DNA of 7,010 bases from Marinospirillum sp. (GCA_007119985.1 SKOQ01000165.1:1-7010); one strand, 5' to 3'; counted from the stretch's first letter, positions 1-6,559 are shown. Numbers and translations: made by a program. Notes: generated by a model not told the origin, from the sequence alone.

Positions 1-834
1 CTCGGACTCGGGCGGAGAAGCCGTCGCGGTCGGACAGAAGGACACTAGATTCACCTGCTTCTGGTCGCCTAGCTCATCAAAACTCAATCTATAGGGCGCA
101 CCGCTGTAACACCAGTGCGCCTTGCCTGCGACGCGTTGCGGGCGATGCAAATGCCCGAGGGCCAGATAATCAAAGGGAGGAAAGATGTCAGAAGGGACGG
201 CTTCGAGTGTGCCAATATACAGATCCCGCTCACTGTCGGAGCGGCTCATCCCCAGCGCCGTCAAGTGGCCGCTGCCGAGGATAGGCACATCAAGGCCCAA
301 GGCCGCCCGCCGCTGCTCGGCATGGGCGTAAAGACGCTGATAATGGGCTTGCATCGCCTCCAGCAATAATTGGCGCTTGGCTTCAGCTGTCTCGCCAGCT
401 CGACTAGTGATCAGCTCTTTCGGACGCAGATAGGGAACAGCGCAAAGAAGAGCGCTCGGCACACCTGCACGATCATGCAGGGTGATCACCTGCTCATCCA
501 AGGGGAGATCGGTGGTCGCAATCACATGCGTTTCAAGATAGCGCAGTAGGGGGCGCGCTTCGTGCAAGGTGGCAATCGCATCATGGTTACCGCCGAGCAG
601 AATCAGCTGCACACCCAGGCGCTGCACATCGACCACAAATTGATTGAGCAGCTCACGCGCGGCACTGGGTGGGGTGGCGGTATCAAAGAGATCACCAGCC
701 ACCAGCAGCACATCGACCTGCTCTGTCTCCATCACCTCCAGCAGCCAATGTAAAAACGCCCGCTGCTCGGCATGACGCGAGCGATGAAAAAAATGCTGAC
801 CCAAGTGCCAGTCAGAAGTATGGAGGAGTTTCAT
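1..834 (-). CDS. sbcD: Exonuclease subunit SbcD, N-terminal 278 codons (runs off the window edge)
   Basis: SbcD is the Mre11-type metallophosphoesterase subunit of the cytoplasmic SbcCD complex, which cuts DNA hairpins and processes double-strand ends together with the SMC-like ATPase SbcC. The frame is open from an ATG at 834 to base 1 with no stop, 278 residues against about 400 in Escherichia coli, so the C-terminal part lies outside. The phosphoesterase motifs occur in order: HTSDWHLGQ at residues 5-13 (metal ligands D8, H10), AGDLFD at 46-51 (D48), GNHD at 82-85, GHL at 189-191 and LGHLHR at 226-231 (H228, H230), then YSGAP. Similarity to remembered E. coli SbcD runs along the whole visible length. 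The start lies 3 bp after the stop of the SH3-domain gene and has no strong ribosome binding site of its own, which suggests translational coupling. sbcC would be expected next, off the window; that is inference. Confidence 0.95.
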   Translation of the reverse strand, partial: MKLLHTSDWHLGQHFFHRSRHAEQRAFLHWLLEVMETEQVDVLLVAGDLFDTATPPSAARELLNQFVVDVQRLGVQLILLGGNHDAIATLHEARPLLRYLETHVIATTDLPLDEQVITLHDRAGVPSALLCAVPYLRPKELITSRAGETAEAKRQLLLEAMQAHYQRLYAHAEQRRAALGLDVPILGSGHLTALGMSRSDSERDLYIGTLEAVPSDIFPPFDYLALGHLHRPQRVAGKAHWCYSGAPYRLSFDELGDQKQVNLVSFCPTATASPPESE

Positions 835-837
835 TAA

Positions 838-1611
838 TTAGCGTGATCTCAGCTCGCGCTGCATGATCTCCATTCGCTGAGGGACTTCATAGGTGAGATA
901 GGTGGTAGTATCCGGCCAACCACGATGCACCATGATAATCAAATCACCAAAACGCCACTCAAATTCCACTGGCCCTGAAGCACGACGCCCCTGCACTCTC
1001 TGCCAAGGACCCAGCTCATCACGCAATGCCTCTGCAATTTGACGCACCTGTTCGGTATTACTTTCTGAGCGGAAAGTGATTTCAGCTACAGCAAAGAGGC
1101 CTTCTCTTAAGGTATAGCCTATTGCCATTTCTGTGGCCCCTTCACGCCATCCTGATGGGTCATATAAGTCATAAGGAAAATGATCCACCTCGCGTACGAC
1201 CTGCACATTCGCTTCTTGAATGGCTGCCCGCAAGGCCGTTCTATCAACATCAGGTAATGCCAAACCAAAGAGTTCGATCGCTTGGGTCAGAATCACCTGG
1301 TGCCCCCAAGCTTGCTGTCCATCAGGCAAATCAACTTGTATCCAAGTGCCTTGACGCGCCACTTCTGTGAGTCGAGTTCCTTGCGGGAGCTGTGCAACTA
1401 ACGCTGCCCCAGCCGCAGGTGACTCACGAAAATTACCCACAGGCACGGCCACTCGCCAGACATCTCCTGCTGCAGCATGGACAGGGGAGGACAATAGACT
1501 AAGCAGCAGTAAGCCAGCAAAGCAAAGACAGGCTGAATACCGCGCGAAGGGAGCTCGCCCAACCAGGAACACTGTTTCAGATGGGATAGCAAAGGCTATT
1601 CTTCCTAGCAT
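838..1611 (-). CDS. Exported SH3-domain protein with an unrecognised C-terminal domain
   Basis: A 257-residue protein whose function I do not recognise. Residues 27-46 are a hydrophobic stretch ending SSPVHA before AAG, a plausible type I signal peptidase site near residue 46-48, so the mature protein is probably periplasmic. The n-region is long (about 25 residues, several Arg). Cysteines at 28 and 30 do not form a proper lipobox. Residues 51-108 resemble a bacterial SH3 domain: NFRESPAAGA, then LPQGTRL, GTWIQVDLPDG and WGHQ, the usual spacing of SH3 strands, often associated with cell-wall or peptide binding. Residues 115-257 form an alpha/beta-looking segment (FGLALPDVDR, YDLYDPSGW, GYTLREGLFAVAEITF) of unknown role with no membrane helix. 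The ATG at 1611 is favoured because AAAGGA lies 5 nt upstream; a GTG at codon 14 would give a shorter signal peptide but lacks a ribosome binding site. Its stop is 3 bp before sbcD. Confidence 0.85.
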   Translation of the reverse strand: MLGRIAFAIPSETVFLVGRAPFARYSACLCFAGLLLLSLLSSPVHAAAGDVWRVAVPVGNFRESPAAGAALVAQLPQGTRLTEVARQGTWIQVDLPDGQQAWGHQVILTQAIELFGLALPDVDRTALRAAIQEANVQVVREVDHFPYDLYDPSGWREGATEMAIGYTLREGLFAVAEITFRSESNTEQVRQIAEALRDELGPWQRVQGRRASGPVEFEWRFGDLIIMVHRGWPDTTTYLTYEVPQRMEIMQRELRSR

Positions 1612-1616
1612 GTTCT

Positions 1617-1622
1617 TCCTTT
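1617..1622 (-). promoter_or_regulatory. Ribosome binding site of the SH3-domain gene
   Basis: The minus strand reads AAAGGA followed by AGAAC and then ATG, a good Shine-Dalgarno match with 5-nt spacing. It decides the start at 1611 over the GTG at codon 14. Confidence 0.6.
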
Positions 1623-1673
1623 CTTTTGTGAGTCGATCAATGATCTCTAACAGAACACGAGATACTCTTTGCT

Positions 1674-1685
1674 CAGCCTAGGCTG
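1674..1685. repeat. 12-bp perfect palindrome upstream of the SH3-domain gene
   Basis: CAGCCTAGGCTG is fully self-complementary and lies 63 bp upstream of the ATG at 1611. A second perfect inverted repeat, GATCA-A-TGATC (1635-1645), sits closer to the gene. Both could be operators or chance. The rest of the 227-bp gap between this gene and nrdB holds the nrdB terminator and only weak promoter candidates on the minus strand: TTGCGC, 17 bp, TATCCT, and isolated -10-like TATGAT and TATAAG. Confidence 0.35.
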
Positions 1686-1785
1686 CACATTCATAGACAA
1701 GGATAACCAGAGGCGAATCTCGGCGCAAACCTTCTGCGCATTTATCATAGTTTCATCTTATATGGATCTTTATTTTCATTGAGAT

Positions 1786-1818
1786 AACAAAAAAGCCAGC
1801 CCTATCACAGGCTGGCTT
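1786..1818 (-). terminator. Intrinsic terminator of the nrdAB operon
   Basis: On the minus strand the arms AAGCCAGCC and GGCTGGCTT form a perfect 9-bp stem around an 8-nt loop, followed by a T-rich tail (six T in a row, partly in the stem, then GTT). It begins 20 bp after the nrdB stop. There is no T-tract on the other side, so it should act only on minus-strand transcripts. It separates nrdAB from the SH3-domain/sbcD unit and shows that no small gene such as the ferredoxin yfaE follows nrdB in this operon. Confidence 0.92.
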
Positions 1819-1838
1819 CAATAGGCACTCAGCGAGAT

Positions 1839-3068
1839 TTAATCCCAGCTTAAAGCACCACCGACTTGGTATTCTGTTACCCGCGTTTCAAAGAAGTTTT
1901 TCTCTTTACGCAGATCAATGATCTCAGACATCCACGGGAAGGGGTTGGTCGCACCTGGGAACTGCTCTTTCAGGCCAATCTGGGCCAAGCGGCGATTGCA
2001 GATAAAGTGCAGATACTCTTCCATAATACCGGCATTCATACCCAGTACACCCCGCGGCATCGTATCGCGCGCATAGTTGATCTCCAGCTGAGTGCCTTCG
2101 AGAATCATCTGGGTGATTTCATCCTGGAACTCTGGGGTCCACAGGTGGGGGTTCTCGATCTTGATCTGGTTGATCATATCGATACCAAAATTCAGGTGCA
2201 TCGATTCATCGCGCAGAATGTATTGGAACTGCTCAGCCACACCGGTCATTTTATTGCGACGCCCCATCGACAGAATCTGGCTAAAGCCGCAATAGAAGAA
2301 GATCCCTTCAGTGACCACATAGAAGGCAATCATATTGCGCAGCAGCTCTTGATCTGTTTCTGGCGTGCCGGTCTGGAAAGTCGGCACCGAGATCGATTGG
2401 GTGTGCTTCAGGCTCCAAGCGGATTTAGCCGCGACCGAGGGCACCTCGCGGTACATATTGAAGACTTCGCCTTCATCCATACCCAAGGACTCAACACAGT
2501 ACTGATAGGCGTGGGTGTGAATCGCTTCTTCAAAAGCCTGACGCAACAGGTACTGACGGCACTCAGGGTTGGTGATCAGGCGATAGATTGCCAGCACGAG
2601 GTTATTCGCCACCAGAGAATCGGCAGTAGAAAAATAGCCCAGCGAGCGCATGACGATCAGGCGTTCGTCTTCAGTCAAACCATCTTGGCTTTTCCACAGC
2701 GCGATATCTGCGGTCATGTTGATTTCTTGTGGCATCCAGTGGTTGGCTGTGCCATCCAAGTACTTCTGCCAAGCCCATTCATATTTAAAGGGCACCAGCT
2801 GGTTTAAATCAGCACGGCAGTTGATCATGCGCTTGTCATCCACCTCAATGCGCTGTGCGCCCATTTCGAGCTCTTCAAGGCCAGCGGCGACATCGAGTTT
2901 TTCTAGCGCCTCACTGGCACGCTGGTGCAGCTCACCCTGTGGCTTGGCTTGATAGGTGCTTTTGGCAACGGGCGCTTCTGCGGTGACAGGTGCAGCCGTT
3001 TTGCTTTGAGGTGCCGCAGCAGGTGCCGCGACAGGGGTCTCTTCTTCGTATTCATCCCAACTTAACAT
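1839..3068 (-). CDS. nrdB: Ribonucleoside-diphosphate reductase class I, beta subunit (radical-generating)
   Basis: NrdB carries the dinuclear metal centre and the radical that NrdA needs to reduce ribonucleoside diphosphates. It is complete, 409 residues, somewhat longer than E. coli NrdB (376). Expected metal ligands are all present: D150, E181, H184 (EEAIH), E254 (TEGIFFY), E288 and H291 (RDESMH). Y188, four residues after H184, matches the E. coli radical tyrosine Y122, so this is not the Chlamydia-type Phe enzyme, although the surrounding HTH-Y-x-Y-CVESLG stretch is close to that clade. W111 matches W48. The C-terminal tail [11 protein letters not shown] supplies Y400 (Y356 equivalent) and the NrdA-binding end. 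Residues 8-47 are a low-complexity Ala/Pro-rich linker after MLSWDEY, and LSWD recurs at the C-terminus. The start at 3068 has GGAG 8 nt upstream and an in-frame stop further up. It lies 129 bp after nrdA and is followed by a terminator. Confidence 0.97.
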   Translation of the reverse strand: MLSWDEYEEETPVAAPAAAPQSKTAAPVTAEAPVAKSTYQAKPQGELHQRASEALEKLDVAAGLEELEMGAQRIEVDDKRMINCRADLNQLVPFKYEWAWQKYLDGTANHWMPQEINMTADIALWKSQDGLTEDERLIVMRSLGYFSTADSLVANNLVLAIYRLITNPECRQYLLRQAFEEAIHTHAYQYCVESLGMDEGEVFNMYREVPSVAAKSAWSLKHTQSISVPTFQTGTPETDQELLRNMIAFYVVTEGIFFYCGFSQILSMGRRNKMTGVAEQFQYILRDESMHLNFGIDMINQIKIENPHLWTPEFQDEITQMILEGTQLEINYARDTMPRGVLGMNAGIMEEYLHFICNRRLAQIGLKEQFPGATNPFPWMSEIIDLRKEKNFFETRVTEYQVGGALSWD

Positions 3069-3076
3069 GGCTTGAA

Positions 3077-3080
3077 CTCC
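3077..3080 (-). promoter_or_regulatory. Ribosome binding site of nrdB
   Basis: GGAG on the minus strand with 8 nt to the ATG at 3068. It lies outside the intercistronic hairpins, so nrdB has its own accessible initiation site rather than being coupled to nrdA. Confidence 0.6.
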
Positions 3081-3112
3081 ATCTGCTGTATTCAGTTTTT
3101 ATCAAATAAGAT

Positions 3113-3155
3113 GATCCCGCCCCCGCTAGCGATCACGCAGGCGAGGGCAAGGATC
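3113..3155 (-). other. GC-rich intercistronic hairpin between nrdA and nrdB
   Basis: Read on the minus strand, GATCC-TTG-CCCTCGC pairs with GCGGGGG-CG-GGATC: 12 base pairs including one G-U, with a 3x2 internal loop. The 14-nt apical region can form a further GCG/CGC stem around TGAT. No T-tract follows, so it is not a standard terminator. A hairpin here could protect the 3' end of an nrdA transcript or mark a processing site that sets the NrdA:NrdB ratio; that is inference. Confidence 0.5.
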
Positions 3156-3158
3156 AGG

Positions 3159-3172
3159 GGTTGATCGCAACC
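3159..3172 (-). other. Small hairpin just after the nrdA stop
   Basis: GGTTG-CGAT-CAACC is a 5-bp stem with a 4-nt loop about 26 bp after the nrdA stop codon, next to the larger intercistronic hairpin. It has no T-tract, and its role is unknown. Confidence 0.35.
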
Positions 3173-3197
3173 AGCTTAAAAGAGCAGCGCGCTGGCT

Positions 3198-6122
3198 TTA
3201 TTGACACGCCTCACAACCCAGTTCATCTAGTTCAGCCGCTTGAGGTGCGCGCTGGGCACTATGGCCTTTGAGGAAGTCATCCACTCCCTTAGGTGCGGCA
3301 GAGGCCGGCGCTTTCGCGGCGGTTTCTTGCGGCGCTTGGGGTGCAGATTGGTTAGAAACCGCATTCAAGGTACCGCGATCCACGGTCGATTTTTCAACTG
3401 AGGTCGCGCCCAGTGCACGCAGGTAATAGGTGGTTTTCAGGCCACGATACCAAGCCATGCGATAGGTGACATCAAGCTTCTTACCAGAGACACCCTTGAT
3501 ATAGAGGTTCAGCGATTGCGCTTGGTCGATCCACTTCTGGCGACGCGATGCAGCATCCACCAGCCACTTAGGTTCGATCTCAAAAGCCGTGGCATAGCGC
3601 TGGCGAATCTCTTCTGGAATCCGCTCTATCGGCTGCAAGGAACCATCGTAGTATTTGATATCGTTGACCATCACCTCATCCCACAGATCCAGCGCTTTTA
3701 AATCCTGCACCATGTAGGGGTTGATCACCGTGAACTCACCCGAGAGGTTCGACTTCACAAAAAGATTTTGATAGGTCGGTTCAATCGATTGCGATACGCC
3801 ACAGATATTGGAGATGGTCGCCGTCGGTGCAATAGCCATCACATTCGAGTTACGCATCCCCTGCTGCTGGACTTTAGCGCGCAGACGCGTCCAATCCTGG
3901 GTTGAAGAGCGATCCACTTCGATAAACTGCTCGCCACGCTCAGCGACAAGACGATCAATCGAATCAATCGGCAGCACACCCTGACTCCACAAGGAACCAG
4001 CATAGGTCTCATAAGCGCCACGCTCAGCGGCCAGATCAGAAGAAGCCTCAATCGCAAAATAGCTCACCAGCTCCATTGAACGATCCGCAAACTCGACACC
4101 CGCATCCGAGGCATAGGCAATGCCCAACTTATAGAGCGCATCTTGGAAGCCCATAATACCCAGTCCAACAGGACGGTGTTTCATGTTCGAGTTACGTGCT
4201 TGGGGGACGGCGTAGTAGTTGATATCGATGACGTTATCGAGCATCCGCACGGCTACCTTGACGCTACGCTGCAACTTCTCAACATCCAGCTCGCCTTGGG
4301 CATTGATATGACGCACGAGGTTGATCGAGCCCAGATTACAGACAGCGATTTCATCCACGCTGGTATTGAGCGTAATTTCTGTACACAGGTTCGAAGAGTG
4401 CACCACACCCACATGCTGCTGAGGTGAACGCAGGTTGCAAGGATCTTTAAAGGTGATCCAAGGGTGGCCTGTTTCAAACAGCATCGAGAGCATCTTGCGC
4501 CACAAATCAGCGGCTTTAATACGCTTGAACAGCTTGATCTCACCCGCTTGGGCTTGCGCTTCATAAGCTTCATAAGCTTCTTTAAACGCCAAACCATACA
4601 GATCGTGCAGATCAGGCACATCATTAGGCGAGAAGAGCGTCCACTCTTTATCTTCAAAGACACGCTGCATAAACAAATCAGGCACCCAGTTGGCGGTATT
4701 CATATCATGGGTACGACGGCGATCATCACCGGTGTTTTTGCGCAGCTCAAGGAACTCTTCAATATCCAAGTGCCAGGTTTCAAGATAAGCACAGACCGCG
4801 CCCTTACGCTTACCACCCTGGTTCACTGCCACGGCGGTATCGTTGACGACCTTCAAAAAGGGCACCACACCTTGGCTTTTACCATTGGTGCCTTTGATGC
4901 GTGAGCCCATCGCACGAATTGGTGTCCAGTCATTACCCAGACCGCCTGCCCATTTAGAAAGCATGGCGTTATCGTGGATCGCGTTATAGATCGCATCCAG
5001 ATCATCCGGCACGGTGGTCAGATAGCAGCTCGAAAGCTGGCTGCGTACTGTACCTGAGTTAAACAGAGTCGGCGTGGACGCCATATAATCAAATGCAGAC
5101 AGCAGTTGATAGAACTCGATGGCCCGCGCTTCACGGTCTTCTTCATTCAACGCAAGGCCCATCGCCACACGCATAAACATGACTTGCGGCAGTTCATAAC
5201 GCACATCTTCATGATGCAGGAAGTAGCGATCATAGAGAGTTTGCAGACCCAAATAGCTAAACTGATTATCGGCTTCTGGATTCAGAGCCGCGCCCAAACG
5301 CGCCAGGTCAAACTCGGCTAAACGTGGATCCAGCTGACCAAATTCGATCCCCTTGGCCACATAGGCTTCAAAAGCTTGGGGATAGAAGGTGTGCATTTCC
5401 TGCTGAGTCGCCTCATCGGCAATCTTCAGGAAAGACAGCGCTTCACGACGCAGGTTATCGAGCAGCAGGCGTGCTGTGACATAGGTATAATCTGGCTCTT
5501 TTTCGACCAGTGTCCGCGCGGTCATCATCAAAGCGGTCGCGACACCATCAACAGGTACGCCGTCGTAAAGATTTTTGAGTGAGTCTTCAACAATCTTCTT
5601 CGAACTCACTCGCTCTAAACCAGCACAGGCTTCTTGAACCAAGGTTTCAATCCGACCCAGATCCAGTGGGCGACGCTGACCATCAAGATGGGTGACGGTA
5701 ATCGTGGGGTGAGGTTTAGCAATCCCCTGCTGTTGAGCCGCACGCAGACGCGCATGCTCTTCACGATACAGAACATAGGCCCGTGCGACCTTCTGCTCAC
5801 CGGCACGCATCAGCGCCAGCTCAACTTGATCTTGGATATCTTCGATATGCAGCGTGCCACCCTCTGGCGTGCGACGAACAAACGCTTCGACAATCTGCTG
5901 GGTCTGCTGATCCACCAGATCACGCATACGACTGGAGGCCTCAGCACCCTCCCCTTCCACGGCGATATAGGCTTTACGCATTGCGAGTGAAATTTTCTTC
6001 GCATCAAAGGGGGCCAGCTCACCATTGCGCTTAATCACGCGCAGCTGTCCAGGTGCGGTGGTATTTAACGCATCTTGGTCTTGGCTGGCGACCGCCAGAT
6101 TCTCGCTTGTTACAGGGGTCAT
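3198..6122 (-). CDS. nrdA: Ribonucleoside-diphosphate reductase class I, alpha subunit (catalytic) with two ATP-cones
   Basis: NrdA binds substrate and allosteric nucleotides and reduces NDPs to dNDPs using the radical from NrdB. It is complete, 974 residues, about 200 longer than E. coli NrdA (761) and similar to the Pseudomonas form. Residues 27-125 are an ATP-cone starting VIKRNGELAPFD; residues 140-229 are a second, diverged cone starting VTHLDGQ, without the KR pair. The catalytic barrel follows: redox cysteine C366 (LSSCYL), N578/C580/E582 in SSNLCTEI (equivalents of N437, radical C439 and E441), partner cysteine C595 (AVCNLGSINL), PTATIS at 766-771 and the radical-transfer pair Y899-Y900 (KTTYYLRALG). 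An Ala/Pro/Gln-rich linker (about 922-965) ends in CEAC (C970, C973), the mobile thiol pair re-reduced by thioredoxin or glutaredoxin. The ATG at 6122 is the first start after an in-frame TAA; its ribosome binding site (AAGAGAG, 10 nt away) is weak. It is the first gene of nrdAB. Confidence 0.97.
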   Translation of the reverse strand: MTPVTSENLAVASQDQDALNTTAPGQLRVIKRNGELAPFDAKKISLAMRKAYIAVEGEGAEASSRMRDLVDQQTQQIVEAFVRRTPEGGTLHIEDIQDQVELALMRAGEQKVARAYVLYREEHARLRAAQQQGIAKPHPTITVTHLDGQRRPLDLGRIETLVQEACAGLERVSSKKIVEDSLKNLYDGVPVDGVATALMMTARTLVEKEPDYTYVTARLLLDNLRREALSFLKIADEATQQEMHTFYPQAFEAYVAKGIEFGQLDPRLAEFDLARLGAALNPEADNQFSYLGLQTLYDRYFLHHEDVRYELPQVMFMRVAMGLALNEEDREARAIEFYQLLSAFDYMASTPTLFNSGTVRSQLSSCYLTTVPDDLDAIYNAIHDNAMLSKWAGGLGNDWTPIRAMGSRIKGTNGKSQGVVPFLKVVNDTAVAVNQGGKRKGAVCAYLETWHLDIEEFLELRKNTGDDRRRTHDMNTANWVPDLFMQRVFEDKEWTLFSPNDVPDLHDLYGLAFKEAYEAYEAQAQAGEIKLFKRIKAADLWRKMLSMLFETGHPWITFKDPCNLRSPQQHVGVVHSSNLCTEITLNTSVDEIAVCNLGSINLVRHINAQGELDVEKLQRSVKVAVRMLDNVIDINYYAVPQARNSNMKHRPVGLGIMGFQDALYKLGIAYASDAGVEFADRSMELVSYFAIEASSDLAAERGAYETYAGSLWSQGVLPIDSIDRLVAERGEQFIEVDRSSTQDWTRLRAKVQQQGMRNSNVMAIAPTATISNICGVSQSIEPTYQNLFVKSNLSGEFTVINPYMVQDLKALDLWDEVMVNDIKYYDGSLQPIERIPEEIRQRYATAFEIEPKWLVDAASRRQKWIDQAQSLNLYIKGVSGKKLDVTYRMAWYRGLKTTYYLRALGATSVEKSTVDRGTLNAVSNQSAPQAPQETAAKAPASAAPKGVDDFLKGHSAQRAPQAAELDELGCEACQ
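4558..4580 (-). repeat. Short in-frame 9-bp repeat within nrdA
   Basis: The plus strand shows GCTTCATAA twice plus GCTTC; in the protein this gives EAYEAYEA at residues 515-522. It lies in a region between catalytic motifs, just before AQAGEIKLFKR. The frame is kept, so it is compatible with a functional enzyme and looks like a small replication-slippage repeat. Confidence 0.6.
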
Positions 6123-6180
6123 ATCGGTTTAACTCTCTTGACGAAAAGGCAGGATCTAAAGGTGTCGCTCAATAAAAAAT

Positions 6181-6196
6181 ACCCCATATATAGGGG
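6181..6196. promoter_or_regulatory. NrdR box-like site 1 (proximal to nrdA)
   Basis: On the minus strand the 16-mer CCCCTATATATGGGGT matches the known NrdR box pattern ACACWATATATWGTGT at 12 of 16 positions by eye, including the full ATATAT core. It lies downstream of the predicted nrdA start point (about +14 to +29). NrdR is the Zn-finger/ATP-cone repressor of ribonucleotide reductase genes; its own gene is not in this window. Confidence 0.75.
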
Positions 6197-6212
6197 GTAA
6201 TTGAATTCAGGG

Positions 6213-6228
6213 CCACAAGATAGTGTGG
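6213..6228. promoter_or_regulatory. NrdR box-like site 2 (overlaps the nrdA -10)
   Basis: CCACACTATCTTGTGG on the minus strand has arms CCACA and TGTGG and matches the NrdR pattern at 12 of 16 positions in either orientation. Its centre is exactly 32 bp from that of site 1, with a 16-bp spacer, the roughly three-turn spacing known for paired NrdR boxes. It covers the candidate -10, as a repressor site should. Confidence 0.75.
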
Positions 6229-6245
6229 ATTCAACCTTTTGGCAA
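6217..6245 (-). promoter_or_regulatory. Candidate sigma-70 promoter of nrdAB
   Basis: Minus strand: -35 TTGCCA (6245-6240, 5 of 6 to consensus), 17-bp spacer, -10 TATCTT (6222-6217, 4 of 6). Transcription would start near 6210, giving a leader of about 88 nt. The -10 is inside NrdR-like site 2, which supports both calls. Confidence 0.6.
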
Positions 6246-6255
6246 GTGAGTAACC

Positions 6256-6275
6256 TGTGGACAAGATGTGGGGAA
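6256..6275. promoter_or_regulatory. Two DnaA-box-like sites upstream of the nrdA promoter
   Basis: TGTGGACAA (6256-6264) is one mismatch from the canonical DnaA box read on the other strand (TTGTCCACA versus TTATCCACA). TGTGGGGAA (6267-6275) follows 11 bp later in the same orientation and is a weaker match. They lie just upstream of the -35, where DnaA sites are known for E. coli nrdAB. Binding here is inference. Confidence 0.4.
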
Positions 6276-6465
6276 AAAAAGACGTGTCAGCAAAGCATGA
6301 TCTGGCCTAGGCTTGGCCCTCTTTGACGCGCTTGATGAAAAAATATCATTGGCTTTGAGAAGGCGATAAAACAATTTTTCTAGACATTCAGCAGCGCGTC
6401 GCTCATCTCAACTCAGTAGGGCACTCCATATACAAAGGCCCAACAACCTCAACCTCAGAGGATGT

Positions 6466-6495
6466 TTGCAGTGAGAGCGCTTCGCCTCTTATAAT
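6466..6495 (+). promoter_or_regulatory. Candidate promoter of the response-regulator gene
   Basis: A perfect -10 TATAAT (6490-6495) preceded at 18 bp by a modest -35 TTGCAG (6466-6471, 3 of 6). Start would be near 6502, leaving a leader of about 140 nt. The poor -35 with a perfect -10 suggests an activator may help, but no such site is identified. Confidence 0.5.
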
Positions 6496-6500
6496 CTAAG

Positions 6501-6559
6501 CCTTTGGTGTCAAAACTACCCCTGCCACCAAGGAGGCCTTTGATCAACCCCATAAAGGC
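6501..6559 (+). other. Structured leader with two hairpins and an orphan Shine-Dalgarno
   Basis: Hairpin 1: CC-T-TTGGTG (6501-6509) with CACCAAGG (6526-6533), 8 bp with a bulged T. Hairpin 2: GCCTTT (6536-6541) with AAAGGC (6554-6559), 6 bp. The sequence AAGGAGG (6530-6536), a perfect Shine-Dalgarno, lies between and partly inside them. The only nearby start is TTG at 6540, just 3 nt away, which would encode a 12-residue peptide ending at TGA 6576-6578. Whether this controls the downstream gene cannot be told from sequence alone. Confidence 0.35.

Noticed and set aside
2505..2529. Possible class Ic (Phe instead of radical Tyr) NrdB, suggested by the HTH-containing motif
   Set aside because: The key position, residue 188, is Tyr and residue 150 is Asp, as in tyrosyl-radical enzymes, so the sequence does not support a Chlamydia-type centre.
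1866..2807. Long open frame (313 codons) on the plus strand opposite nrdB
   Set aside because: It is fully antisense to a complete NrdB with all catalytic residues, has no recognisable motifs, and follows from the codon bias of the real gene.
3186..3195. CAGCGCGCTG palindrome next to the nrdA stop, followed by CTTTT on the minus strand
   Set aside because: A hairpin would have almost no loop and the T-run is short, so it is a poor intrinsic terminator, and nrdB must be transcribed through it.
5634..5990. Plus-strand open frames opposite the ATP-cones of nrdA
   Set aside because: Shadow frames of nrdA; compositions are odd, with no domain signal and no promoter or ribosome binding site context.
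6323..6349. Promoter-like TTGACG, 15 bp, TATCAT on the plus strand
   Set aside because: The spacer is too short for a typical sigma-70 promoter, and a perfect TATAAT lies closer to the gene, so it is mentioned only as a weak candidate.
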